DNA from: GCA-2794515 sp034436155
Lineage (GTDB): Bacteria > Chloroflexota > Anaerolineae > Aggregatilineales > Phototrophicaceae
Reading direction: 5' to 3'
Assembly: GCA_034436155.1 (NCBI GenBank)
Contig: DAOTVP010000077.1
Span: forward strand, 7,198 to 71,197
Length of the DNA stretch: 64,000 nt
This document shows, piece after piece, positions 35,876 through 44,615 of this stretch. The notes under the pieces are model-generated. The model was not told the origin of the DNA. It was given only the letters and a program-made list of their open reading frames with translations, and did no database searches. Positions within the stretch are counted from its first letter, which is position 1. Each line of letters opens with the position of its first letter. The position numbers and the translations under genes were made by a program.

Positions 35876-36277
35876 ATGTCCCAACAGTATCGCAGTGATG
35901 CCCTAGAAGAAAAACTGAAGATGCTTCATACCTTCGTGGAAGGTGTAAAAGCCACCGTCATCGTCAATGTAGATGGCTTGTTGGTTGCCGCCTATCCTGC
36001 GGGGGATGAGGAAAATCCGCACGAAAACCCCACCAGTAGCCCGCAAGTAGCGGCGATGTCTGCCACGCTCATCGGCTTGGCGGAACGCACACTCAAACGT
36101 TTGGCACAAGGTGAATTAGAACGGTTACTCATGGAAGGTGAACATGGGGTGATGGTGGTGTATCCTGCGGGACGGGCATCGCTGGCGGTGTTGGTCGATA
36201 AAGATGCGCGGATTGCACGGGTGTTGGTCGCCGCCAAAAAAGCCGCCGCCGAAATCGAAGAAATTTTAGGGGCTTAA
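35876..36277 (+). CDS. Roadblock/LC7 domain protein
   Basis: A 133-residue protein of the roadblock/LC7 fold: a long N-terminal helix (LEEKLKMLHTFVEGVKATV), strands IVNVDGLLVAAYP and GVMVVYPAGRASLAVLVD, and a C-terminal helix. Such proteins usually regulate small GTPases of the MglA type in bacteria. No GTPase gene is in the window, so the partner is unknown. A Pro/Asn-rich loop (about residues 44-58) interrupts the fold. It stands just downstream of trmD with a gap of about 95 bases. Confidence 0.82.
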   Translation: MSQQYRSDALEEKLKMLHTFVEGVKATVIVNVDGLLVAAYPAGDEENPHENPTSSPQVAAMSATLIGLAERTLKRLAQGELERLLMEGEHGVMVVYPAGRASLAVLVDKDARIARVLVAAKKAAAEIEEILGA

Positions 36278-36287
36278 CCCACACGAA

Positions 36288-36815
36288 TCAGGTTAATTCT
36301 TCTTGTTGCACATAAATCGTCAGGATGATTTTGCCCAGACGAATCTCATCATGATGTGTCAAGATAGCCGATTGATTCGACTCTATCTTTTTGCCATTCA
36401 AAAATGTCCCGTTTCGGCTACCCAAATCTACCAATTCAAGTTGGTCGCCTTTGCGCCGAATAGCGGCATGTTTACGGCTAATCCCCATCTGATACCCGCC
36501 AAATGAGGTGAGGTCAATTTCGGGCGTGAATGCCAACATCGGATCTTTGCGCCCAATCACCGCTTCGCGGGCGAACATCACTTCGAGCGGGTCTGCCCAT
36601 CCTTGAACTTCGATGCGTAAATGCACCTTATCCCCTTTGATGGGCGTGGCTTTATCAATCATTATTTCAGATGTGGGATGCGACTCAAAATATCGCTTGA
36701 TTGCTTCTTCTGCCTCTGCGCGGACATCATGCGTGGTGTTCTGATTGTCAGTTTCGGGTTCGCTGGTTGGATGCGTGCTATTGGATTGTCCGAGAGGATT
36801 TTTGAAATCGTCCAT
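36288..36815 (-). CDS. FHA-domain protein with acidic N-terminus
   Basis: A 175-residue protein. The first 60 residues are polar and likely disordered (NTTHDVRAEAEEAIKRYFES), followed by a complete FHA domain (about 85-172) with AVIGRKDPM, GISRKHAAI, LGSRNGTFLNGKKI and LGKIILTIYV. As in the FHA protein at 51278, the fold includes a FGGYQMGISRKHA type loop (GGYPAGVSRRHA there), so the two are probably paralogues. It reads phosphothreonine signals; the kinase is not in view. Confidence 0.86.
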   Translation of the reverse strand: MDDFKNPLGQSNSTHPTSEPETDNQNTTHDVRAEAEEAIKRYFESHPTSEIMIDKATPIKGDKVHLRIEVQGWADPLEVMFAREAVIGRKDPMLAFTPEIDLTSFGGYQMGISRKHAAIRRKGDQLELVDLGSRNGTFLNGKKIESNQSAILTHHDEIRLGKIILTIYVQQEELT

Positions 36816-36888
36816 ATTATGTTACGCCTTATCTGTCAAAGTGTTACCATAACTATAGCATTACTTGACAGATAAGGACAGGGATATT

Positions 36889-39435
36889 TCAAGATTGATA
36901 CACCGCTTGACTGGTTGGGTGAATACGCACGCCCAAGAAGCGTTCTATCAGATTAAAACGCCACACAAAACGAAGCAGAATGCCCCATGCCAATACAATC
37001 GCGCCGATGAGGGCGTAATCTTGGAGCGACAATATTTCGAGTTCAAAAAATTGGCGTGTGGGTTCGATGATGACCAGCAAGAAATAAACCCCCAGCATCG
37101 CGCCTGCGCTGATGGTGGGTCGCCAATCGCCACTCAGGGCGCTACCGCCCGTCAAAAATGTTACGGGCGGTTCTACGAATACAATCAGACCCAATCCCAT
37201 AAAAATAATCGCAGTCGTCAGCGCGGTACGGGCATAATTCACTGCCACCGTCACCGAATCGGGCATGGCGGGATACACATGCACATGGAAGAAAATCACG
37301 TAGATCGCCAACGACACCGCGGCGATGCTCATGGCGGCGGGCAAAATAAAATGCACCATATCGCGCATGAGGTTGCGCGTTGGCACACCGACACGCGCCC
37401 ATGCCGCAATGCCCAATGTTGGGATGCCCACCGAGAGCAAGGTCAATAACGAGGCGTGTTTGGGGATGAACGGAAAATTCACCGCGCCGACCATCAACCC
37501 CGCGCCGAGCAAAATCATGGCGGCGTAAAATGCCCGACTGAGGAATAAGCGGATAATCGCATCCATGCCGTTCAAAATGCGTTGCCCTTCCATGAAGGCG
37601 CGGGGCAGGGCGGCGAAAGAATCGTTCAGCAACACCATATCGGCGACACCACGAGTCGCCGCGCTCCCGCTTTGCATGGCGATGCCGATATGCGCTTTTT
37701 TGAGCGACAACACATCATTCACACCATCGCCAATCATGGCGACATAATGCCCATTTTGGCGCAAGGTTGTGACCAGCATCTCTTTTTGTTGTGGCGTGAT
37801 GCGCCCGAAAACGGTGGTTTCTTCGGCAACTTTGGCGATTTGCGAAGCATCCATTTTATCTAAATCTAAACCACTCACCACGCGAATATCGCCCTTAAAA
37901 CCCGCTTGTTTGGCGAGCGCCGATACGGTATGCGGATTATCGCCCGAAATAATTTTCAGTTTGATGCCCGCTTGCGTGAAATTTTCGATGGTCTCTTTGG
38001 CTTCTGGGCGCAATTCATCGCTCAGGCAGACCAAACCCACAGGCTTGAGGTCGTTGGGGAAGACAATTGCGCCAGCGCCATCGCGCAAACTGTGGGTGCT
38101 GGGGCTATGCGCCACCAAAATCACGCGCAGACCCATATTCGACCACTCGTCAATTTTTTCTTTGCCATAATCATCTTTTTTATCTAAATACGTTTGTATC
38201 ATTTCTGGTGCGCCCATGACATACGTGCCACGTCGTTCACCATCGTTAAAGACCAACGCGCTCCACTTCCGCGCCGATGAAAATGGGATTTCATCCACGA
38301 ATGGGCGTTTTATCCCCTTAAATCCTTCTGAAATGGCTTCGCTGGTGCGGTTGCCCCCTGTGGCGCTCCGCGTCATATCGCCTAAAATGGCTTCAAATTC
38401 GTCTTTAGATACCGTTAACGGGTGGGTGGCATGGACATGAATCCGATTGGCGGTGAGCGTACCGGTTTTATCCAGACATAGCACATCCACATTGCTCAAC
38501 GATTCTACGGCGTTGGCTTGTTGGATGAGCGCCCCTTTGCCCGACATGCGTAACGCGCCCATCGCGTAAGAGGTGGTCGTCATGAGGATGAGACCCGCAG
38601 GCACTAACCCCGCAATCACGGCGGCGGATTGCACACTTTGGATTGCCGACACATTTTCGATGGCATACGCCACGGCGAACAAAATCCCCATGATGATGGC
38701 AACGAATAGCAACAACCGCACCACGAGGTTGATGTCTTGTTGGAGCGGTGTCCGCACAATTCTGAATTGCTTGGCTTGGAGCGTGAGTTTGTTGGCGAAG
38801 CTATCCAGACCGACTTTGGTCGCCTCGTACATGGCGCTCCCGTTCACGCAAAAGCTCCCAGAAAACACTTGCGCCCCTTTTTGCTTGGTGATTAAATCCG
38901 ATTCGCCCGTCAGGAGCGATTCGTCCACATCCATTTTGCCATCGCCCACGACCACACCATCCACGACAATCTGGTCGCCCGGATTCACCACCACAATATC
39001 GCCCAAGACGATTTCGGTGGGGTCTACCTCGCGTTTTTGCCCATTGCGGATGATACTGGCTTTGGGGCGTGTGAGCAGGGATATTTTATCGAGTTTGGCT
39101 TTCGCACGAAATTCTTGCACAATGCCCACCACCACATTGAGCATGATCACACCCACGCTGACGAGGGCATCACCCCATAATCCGAGCAGAATCATCACAA
39201 AGCCGATGAAGAACAATACATTGTTGATGAATGTGAACACATTCTGGCGGAAAATTTCCCAGTAACTGCGACTGGTCTTGATTTTTATATCATTGCCCTG
39301 ACCGCGTTCTCGCCGCTTTTGCGCTTCCTCATCAGTCAACCCTTTGGGCATCGGCGAGGCGGGTACGGTTGCGATTTCGGATGTCTTGGTTAATGGTGTC
39401 TCGTCATCTGTTTTCGGCGCGAAAATTGTCACCAC
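36889..39435 (-). CDS. CtpE-like cation-transporting P-type ATPase
   Basis: An 848-residue P-type ATPase. The layout is A-domain TGES (SLLTGESDLITKQ), phosphorylation site CLDKTGTLTANRI, KMLVTTL-like hinge region (QQKEMLVTTLRQNG) and MIGDGVNDVLSLKKA; about eight to ten helices lie in the usual places. Segments such as GLTDEEAQKRRERGQGNDI and GIVQEFRAKAKLDKI resemble CtpE of mycobacteria, linked to calcium uptake; the ion here is inferred from that resemblance only. No Cys-Pro-Cys metal motif is seen, so it is not a copper type. I place the start at a GTG at 39435 after aaagga; an in-frame ATG at 39531 lacks a ribosome site. Confidence 0.85.
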   Translation of the reverse strand: MVTIFAPKTDDETPLTKTSEIATVPASPMPKGLTDEEAQKRRERGQGNDIKIKTSRSYWEIFRQNVFTFINNVLFFIGFVMILLGLWGDALVSVGVIMLNVVVGIVQEFRAKAKLDKISLLTRPKASIIRNGQKREVDPTEIVLGDIVVVNPGDQIVVDGVVVGDGKMDVDESLLTGESDLITKQKGAQVFSGSFCVNGSAMYEATKVGLDSFANKLTLQAKQFRIVRTPLQQDINLVVRLLLFVAIIMGILFAVAYAIENVSAIQSVQSAAVIAGLVPAGLILMTTTSYAMGALRMSGKGALIQQANAVESLSNVDVLCLDKTGTLTANRIHVHATHPLTVSKDEFEAILGDMTRSATGGNRTSEAISEGFKGIKRPFVDEIPFSSARKWSALVFNDGERRGTYVMGAPEMIQTYLDKKDDYGKEKIDEWSNMGLRVILVAHSPSTHSLRDGAGAIVFPNDLKPVGLVCLSDELRPEAKETIENFTQAGIKLKIISGDNPHTVSALAKQAGFKGDIRVVSGLDLDKMDASQIAKVAEETTVFGRITPQQKEMLVTTLRQNGHYVAMIGDGVNDVLSLKKAHIGIAMQSGSAATRGVADMVLLNDSFAALPRAFMEGQRILNGMDAIIRLFLSRAFYAAMILLGAGLMVGAVNFPFIPKHASLLTLLSVGIPTLGIAAWARVGVPTRNLMRDMVHFILPAAMSIAAVSLAIYVIFFHVHVYPAMPDSVTVAVNYARTALTTAIIFMGLGLIVFVEPPVTFLTGGSALSGDWRPTISAGAMLGVYFLLVIIEPTRQFFELEILSLQDYALIGAIVLAWGILLRFVWRFNLIERFLGVRIHPTSQAVYQS

Positions 39436-39578
39436 GGCATTATTTCCTTTAATGGATAAAAAAATAATTTTTGTGCTTATACTATTAAACACAAAATTAT
39501 GATAAAAATGACGCGAATTAACGTAACTCAAACGTATGTCTAATGAACTTGTATAGGATGTGTAGCCTATCTTTTCGA

Positions 39579-40031
39579 TTAAATTGGGTTGTGTATGATA
39601 AGCCCTTCATAATTGGCTACATTTAATAATCTTGTATCTGCCGATACAAATGTGATACCTGTTAGACCAGATAGCGTTAAACTTAAATGACTTTCTAGGG
39701 CAGAAGATAGTTGAATTGCATCATAGGCTCTTAGGGGGTGACGCTCGATTAAATTTCTAGCTCGCTTTATGACATCAGGTGTTAATCCTATCATTCGGTA
39801 GTCATACTGGAGATGATAATCTAAAAGTGATTTGATGTTACGCACCATCATGAGATTAATATTGCCTTCACGGTGTCGTCTCATAATACCTGAAATTGTC
39901 TCAACCTGAGTTATTTCCGCAACTAAAACCATATTTTGTTGTGAGTCCATAATTGATTGAACCCATGGTGTTCCCGTTTCAACAATATATCTCTTGATGA
40001 GTGCGCTACTATCAAAAAAATAATGATTCAT
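39579..40031 (-). CDS. PIN-domain toxin, VapC-like
   Basis: A 150-residue PIN-domain protein, expected to cut RNA with bound Mg2+. The acidic active-site set is present: Asp7 (FFDSSALIK), Glu44 (TQVETISGI), Asp104 (RAYDAIQLS) and Asp132 (VSADTRLL). Its ATG overlaps the stop of the upstream DUF104 gene (ATGA), so the two form a translationally coupled toxin-antitoxin pair. Confidence 0.87.
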   Translation of the reverse strand: MNHYFFDSSALIKRYIVETGTPWVQSIMDSQQNMVLVAEITQVETISGIMRRHREGNINLMMVRNIKSLLDYHLQYDYRMIGLTPDVIKRARNLIERHPLRAYDAIQLSSALESHLSLTLSGLTGITFVSADTRLLNVANYEGLIIHNPI

Positions 40032-40315
40032 GGTCCCTCTTGACGTTCCCGAATTATGTCATCAGAGAGGGGAGGTTGCCCTTTGAACGCCTCGCGGATT
40101 TCTGCCATGATTGCTTCTTCATCAATCTCGCCGAATTCGTATTCGGATGATACGGGATTGACCAATAAATGTTTTAGCGCCTCAAGCGAGGCTTGTTCGC
40201 CGATGCTCCGTGCGCCAACAATCATTACCTCGACCTCTGCACCTTCGGCTAAATCCAAAGGCGCGAATAATTGTAATTGACCATTTTTATAAATTGCGCG
40301 TATGGGTGTTGCCAT
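40028..40315 (-). CDS. DUF104 (AF2212-like) antitoxin
   Basis: A 95-residue protein whose first 35 residues show the DUF104 pattern (IRAIYKNGQLQLFAPLDLAEGAEVEV), a small beta fold common in VapB-like antitoxins. The rest is acidic and helical and ends in a charged tail likely to wrap the toxin. A perfect ggaggtga site precedes the ATG. It overlaps the PIN gene by four bases and faces away from the FMN oxidase gene. Confidence 0.82.
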   Translation of the reverse strand: MATPIRAIYKNGQLQLFAPLDLAEGAEVEVMIVGARSIGEQASLEALKHLLVNPVSSEYEFGEIDEEAIMAEIREAFKGQPPLSDDIIRERQEGP

Positions 40316-40396
40316 CGTTCACCTCCAACCAACGTTTATGTTATTATTATAAACCAAAAACGCCTGTTTTATCGCACTAAGAGAGGATACACCGCC

Positions 40397-41479
40397 ATGA
40401 CTATCCCATTCAAACCGACCAACATCTGCGATTTTGAACCCATCGCCCGCCAAAAAATGCGCCATGATCATTTTGAATATTATATCGGTGGCTCGGATGA
40501 TGAAATCACCCTGCGCGAAAACAGAGACGCATTCGGGCGTATTTTGCTCCGTCCGCGTATGTTACGCGATTCATCTCAGCGTGATTTATCCGTCACGGTG
40601 TTGGGGCAGAAATTCGATCTGCCGTTTATGGTCGCGCCGATGGCACTGGCAAAACTCGCCCATCCGCAAGGCGAATCGGCAGTGGCGCGGGCGGCAAAAT
40701 CGCGCGGGGTTGGCGTGGTGCTGAGTACCTTATCCACCGTCCCGCTCGAAGACATCGCCGAAATCCGCCCTAATCCGTTGTGGTTTCAGTTATATGTGTA
40801 TAAAGACCGCGCTATCACCCGCGATTTGGTGCAACGCGCACAAGCCAGTGGTTATGGCGCGTTGGTCGTGACGGTGGATACGCCATATTTGGGCAAGCGA
40901 GAACGCGATTTGCGAAACCCGTTACAAATCCCCGAAGAGTATGTGGTCGCCAACCTCAGAAAGCCCGATGCCCCGCGCATGGGTGAACCCCGTCCCGATA
41001 CAGGCTTGAATACCGTCATCGCTCGGTATGATGATTCGCTCACATGGCGCGATATGGAATGGTTGGCATCCATCACAGATATGCCCGTTTTGGTGAAAGG
41101 CGTGTTGCGCGGGGATGATGCCAAACTCGCGGTTGAACACGGCATGAAGGGGGTGATTGTCTCGAATCATGGTGGTCGCCAATTGGATACAGCAATCGCC
41201 ACCATCAGCGCCTTGCCCGATGTGGTGGCAGGGGTGGATGGTAAAGCCGATGTGCTACTCGATGGTGGTGTTCGGCGCGGGACGGATATTCTGAAGGCGT
41301 TGGCATTGGGCGCGAAAGCGGTGTTGGTCGGCAGACCGATTTATTTCGCGTTGGCGGCGGGTGGTGAAGTTGGCGTTTTACAAGCCTTTGATTTGTTGCG
41401 CGATGAATTTGACCTCGCTTTGGCGCTGTGTGGGGTGCATCGCGCCGACAATATCCCACGCGATATTTTGGCAATTTGA
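40397..41479 (+). CDS. FMN-dependent alpha-hydroxyacid oxidase/dehydrogenase
   Basis: A 360-residue enzyme that would oxidise a 2-hydroxy acid such as lactate, glycolate or mandelate to the keto acid. Family parts visible are YYIGGSDDEITLRENR, FMVAPMALAKLAHPQGE, QLYVYKDRAITRDLV, the catalytic-base motif SNHGGRQLD, and VLLDGGVRRGTDILKALALGAKAVLVGRP (FMN phosphate site). There is no signal or cytochrome domain, so it is the soluble oxidase/monooxygenase type; the substrate cannot be told. I use the ATG at 40397 after gagagga. Confidence 0.92.
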   Translation: MTIPFKPTNICDFEPIARQKMRHDHFEYYIGGSDDEITLRENRDAFGRILLRPRMLRDSSQRDLSVTVLGQKFDLPFMVAPMALAKLAHPQGESAVARAAKSRGVGVVLSTLSTVPLEDIAEIRPNPLWFQLYVYKDRAITRDLVQRAQASGYGALVVTVDTPYLGKRERDLRNPLQIPEEYVVANLRKPDAPRMGEPRPDTGLNTVIARYDDSLTWRDMEWLASITDMPVLVKGVLRGDDAKLAVEHGMKGVIVSNHGGRQLDTAIATISALPDVVAGVDGKADVLLDGGVRRGTDILKALALGAKAVLVGRPIYFALAAGGEVGVLQAFDLLRDEFDLALALCGVHRADNIPRDILAI

Positions 41480-41530
41480 AAATAGTTCGTTAGAATTTAA
41501 CGGGTATGTATTTGATGATGGGATGTGACG

Positions 41531-44251
41531 ATGACCGAAAAAACGATAGATGAACAAATTGCCCCGTTACGTGCGGATATTCGCCGTTTGGGGAATTTAT
41601 TGGGGATGATTATCAAAGAGCAAGAGGGGGATGCGATTTTTAATCTTGTCGAACAAGTACGGGCAGATGCCAAAGCCCGTCGTGCTGGTGATACAGAAGC
41701 GGCGGAGCGACTCAAGGCGACCATCCGCGCCACCACCATCCATCAAAAGCGGATGCTCATTAAGGCATTTAGCAATTACCTGCAACTGATAAATATCGCA
41801 GAAGACCAGCACCGCATCCGCACCATCCGAGAACGCGAATTGGCGAATCGGTTAGGTGAATCGGTCGAAAGTGCTGTTGCTGAACTCAAGGCACAAGGTG
41901 TATCGGGCGCAGAAGTCCGCGAGATGATCGAAAAAATCCGCGTGCGCTTGGTGCTAACGGCGCATCCATCTGAGGCAAAACGCCAAGAGGTGCTTATCAA
42001 ATTGCGCGATATTGCCACCATGATGAATCTGCAAGAATCCACCACACTGCTCCCGCGTGAGCAACGCCGTGTGACGGATGATATTTTGCGCCGCATCGAA
42101 CAACTGTGGCAAATCCAACCCACGCGCACCACCCGCGCCACGGTCGCCGAAGAAGTGGATGCGGGCATCTATTTCATCACACAAGTGATTATGAATGCGC
42201 TCATCGAAATTTATGATACGCTCAAATTTGTGTTGTCTTCTCATTATCCCGATATGGATTGGTCAGATTTACCCCCGCTCCTCAGTTTTGCCAGTTGGAT
42301 GGGGGGCGATAGAGATGGCAATCCCAACGTCACGCCAGAAGTCACGCTCAAAACGCTCGAAACGATGCGCCGTGCCGCCCGTCAGGTGTATTTAGCCGAT
42401 GTTGCCTATTTGCGCGACAGGCTCACGCAATCACAACAAGAGGTGAATATCGCGCCCGATTTAATCGAAAAATGGCGCAACGAAAATCAGACCACGCGCT
42501 ACCCTAACGAAAATCAGACCACGCGCTACCCTGATGAATTTTATCGGACGGTGATGGATAGCATTTATTATCGGCTCGAAGCGGATTTATATAAATCGGG
42601 CGCGGAACTGCTCGCCGATTTGGAGCAAGTGCGCGATAGCCTGCGCGATAATAACAGCCCGCATTCAGCCGATGGGACGCTCGGTTGGTTGATTCGCAAA
42701 GTAGAATTGTTCGGATTGCACCTCGCGCCGTTGGATGTGCGCGAAGATGCCCGACTCCACGCCACCGCCATCAATGAAATGTTCGCCCATTATGGCATCG
42801 CGCCCAATTTTAGCGCCCTATCCGAAGCCGAAAAAATCGCTATTTTAGAACGCGAAATCACCAATTCCCGTCCACTGTTCCCCATGAATCCACATTTTTC
42901 AGAAGAGACCAACCGCGTGATTAACACATGGCGTATGGTGGCGCAAGCGCATCAGCGATATAGCCCGATGGTGATAGATTGTTATATCGCCAGCATGAGC
43001 CAACACGCCAGCGATATCTTGACCATGCTCCTGTTCGCTAAAGAGGTCGGGATCGCCGATGATATAGACCTTGTACCACTTTTTGAGACGGTAGATGATT
43101 TGCAACGTGCGCCAGAGGTGATGCAAACCCTGTTCACCAACCGCGTTTATCATGACCACCTGAGCAAACGGCGCACTCCTGACGGTCATTTGCGCCAACA
43201 AATCATGATTGGCTATTCCGATAGCAACAAAGACGGCGGATACATCGCCTCGAATTGGAATTTATACTTGGCACAAGAGACAATCGCCGAAGTGTGCGGT
43301 CAATATGGTGTGTCGGTGCAATTCTTTCATGGGCGCGGCGGTAGCATCGGGCGCGGGGGTGGTCCGACCAACCAAGCGATTCGCTCACAACCCGCACATG
43401 CTTTTCATGGCGAAATCAAAATCACCGAACAGGGCGAAGTGATTGCCTATCGGTATAGCAACAGCGCGATTGCCTATCGGCATCTGAGCCATGTCGTCCA
43501 CGCCGTGTTGGTGGCGCTTAGCGACCAAGAAAATCATATCATCCGCCCCGAATGGCGCGAGGCGATGAACATCCTGTCTGAACATGGGCAATATGCTTAT
43601 CGTGCTTTTGTGTATGAGACCGAAGGCTTTTATGAATATTGGCAACAAGCCACGCCGATTAACGAATTGGCGATGATGCCTATCGGCTCACGTCCTGCCA
43701 AACGGCGGGCAGGTGGTTTAGAAGCCATCCGTGCTATCCCGTGGGTATTCAGTTGGATGCAAAGCCGTGCCATCATCCCCAGTTGGTACGGGGTGGGATA
43801 TGCCCTCGCCACGTATTGCGATGCCCATCCGAATGGCTTAGAAACGCTCCAGACGATGTATCAACAGTGGGCTTTCTTCAAAAATCTGATTGAAAATATG
43901 GAATTGGATGTCGTTAAAGCCGATATGGGCATCGCGGAACTGTATTCTGAATTGGTGGATGATAGCGACTTGCGTCATAAAATTTTCGCCCAAATCAAAA
44001 GTGAACACGCCCGCGCATGGGATTATATTTGTATGGTGACGGGGCAACATGAACCGTTGGCGAAAATGCCCGTAATTTTACGCTCGATTGCCCGTCGCAA
44101 TCCGTATGTCGACCCGTTGAATTTTGTCCAAGTGGAATTGTTGCGCCAATTGCGTTCATCCGCGCCAGACACCGATGATTATCGGGCAGTCCTGCGTGAG
44201 ACATTAGCAACCGTGAACGGCATCGCCGCAGGCATGAAGACGACAGGGTGA
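41531..44251 (+). CDS. ppc: Phosphoenolpyruvate carboxylase with a 9-residue tandem duplication
   Basis: A 906-residue enzyme that adds bicarbonate to PEP to give oxaloacetate. Catalytic blocks are intact: VLTAHPSEAKRQ, MGGDRDGNPNVTPE, GYSDSNKDGGYIASNW, FHGRGGSIGRGGGPTNQAI, GSRPAKR and the C-terminal NGIAAGMKTTG. Length fits bacterial enzymes. In the surface region between residues 317 and 334, the segment NENQTTRYP occurs twice in a row, encoded by a perfect 27-bp tandem repeat. The ATG at 41531 follows a GTG at 41525, and either could be used. It lies downstream of the hydroxyacid oxidase, after 51 bases. Confidence 0.95.
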   Translation: MTEKTIDEQIAPLRADIRRLGNLLGMIIKEQEGDAIFNLVEQVRADAKARRAGDTEAAERLKATIRATTIHQKRMLIKAFSNYLQLINIAEDQHRIRTIRERELANRLGESVESAVAELKAQGVSGAEVREMIEKIRVRLVLTAHPSEAKRQEVLIKLRDIATMMNLQESTTLLPREQRRVTDDILRRIEQLWQIQPTRTTRATVAEEVDAGIYFITQVIMNALIEIYDTLKFVLSSHYPDMDWSDLPPLLSFASWMGGDRDGNPNVTPEVTLKTLETMRRAARQVYLADVAYLRDRLTQSQQEVNIAPDLIEKWRNENQTTRYPNENQTTRYPDEFYRTVMDSIYYRLEADLYKSGAELLADLEQVRDSLRDNNSPHSADGTLGWLIRKVELFGLHLAPLDVREDARLHATAINEMFAHYGIAPNFSALSEAEKIAILEREITNSRPLFPMNPHFSEETNRVINTWRMVAQAHQRYSPMVIDCYIASMSQHASDILTMLLFAKEVGIADDIDLVPLFETVDDLQRAPEVMQTLFTNRVYHDHLSKRRTPDGHLRQQIMIGYSDSNKDGGYIASNWNLYLAQETIAEVCGQYGVSVQFFHGRGGSIGRGGGPTNQAIRSQPAHAFHGEIKITEQGEVIAYRYSNSAIAYRHLSHVVHAVLVALSDQENHIIRPEWREAMNILSEHGQYAYRAFVYETEGFYEYWQQATPINELAMMPIGSRPAKRRAGGLEAIRAIPWVFSWMQSRAIIPSWYGVGYALATYCDAHPNGLETLQTMYQQWAFFKNLIENMELDVVKADMGIAELYSELVDDSDLRHKIFAQIKSEHARAWDYICMVTGQHEPLAKMPVILRSIARRNPYVDPLNFVQVELLRQLRSSAPDTDDYRAVLRETLATVNGIAAGMKTTG
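42479..42532 (+). repeat. Perfect 27-bp tandem duplication inside ppc
   Basis: The unit at 42479-42505 is repeated without change at 42506-42532, in frame. It encodes NENQTTRYP twice. Absence of synonymous differences points to a recent slippage or unequal-exchange event. Confidence 0.97.
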
Positions 44252-44271
44252 TATAAGAGGTATCGTTGTTG

Positions 44272-44304
44272 TGGACGATATACGCGCTTTGCGCTAATCG
44301 TCCA
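44272..44304 (+). repeat. GATATACG-type palindromic repeat, copy C
   Basis: tggacgat and atcgtcca pair across 33 bases, with an inner cgc/gcg stem. The core reads gatatacgcgc...gcgctaatc, which is the clearest version of the family. It begins 20 bases after the ppc stop. Confidence 0.75.
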
Positions 44305-44354
44305 TTACGTATTATCTAATTTTAAGGGTAGGGTGGCTGTACGGACGCGCTTCT

Positions 44355-44579
44355 AGGCTTGTCCGTAGTTTATACCTCGCTAGGGGTTCAAAACCCCTAG
44401 CTATTCGATTTCGGAAGCCCACTAAAGGGGCTATTATTACCCTATTTTGAGGAGCAATCCAATTTTGAAGGTGCATTTTAGCGCCTTTAGTGCGCTTCGT
44501 GCGACTAGCTGAGGGTTTTGAACCCTCAGCGAAAGCCATTGACGATACAAAGTGAGGCAAAACAACTACGGACAAGCCT
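44355..44579. mobile_element. 225-bp MITE-like element with 16-bp inverted repeats and TTCT duplication
   Basis: Perfect terminal inverted repeats aggcttgtccgtagtt (44355-44370) and aactacggacaagcct (44564-44579) bound the element. TTCT stands immediately outside on both sides (44351-44354 and 44580-44583). Removing the element and one TTCT rebuilds the palindrome ggacgcgcttctgcgcgtcc, found intact at 52399-52418. It encodes no protein, so it would be mobilised in trans. A four-hairpin element (44375-44530) fills most of it. Confidence 0.85.
44375..44530 (-). repeat. Four-hairpin interspersed element, copy 2 (inside the MITE)
   Basis: Read on the - strand it matches 25038-25191 end to end: first hairpin ctgagggtt/aaccctcag, then agcgc/gcgct around actaaag, agccc/gggct around cttta-g, and finally gctaggggtt/aacccctagc. 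The stems differ from copy 1 at several positions but keep their pairing. Confidence 0.8.
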
Positions 44580-44615
44580 TTCTGCGCGTCCACACCTGCT
44601 CACCATAATATGCGT

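Larger units (their letters stand above)
44252..44615. other. 364-base gap between ppc and the P450 gene
   Basis: No gene is seen. The gap is filled by one GATATACG-type palindrome (44272-44304) and a 225-bp MITE-like insertion (44355-44579) in the loop of a second palindrome (44343-44591). Confidence 0.8.

Noticed and set aside
36865..37449. A 194-residue + strand frame opposite the P-type ATPase end
   Set aside because: It overlaps the P-type ATPase C-terminus on the opposite strand, lacks a ribosome site and resembles no known family. It is rich in His/Gln/Arg, as typical of shadow frames here.
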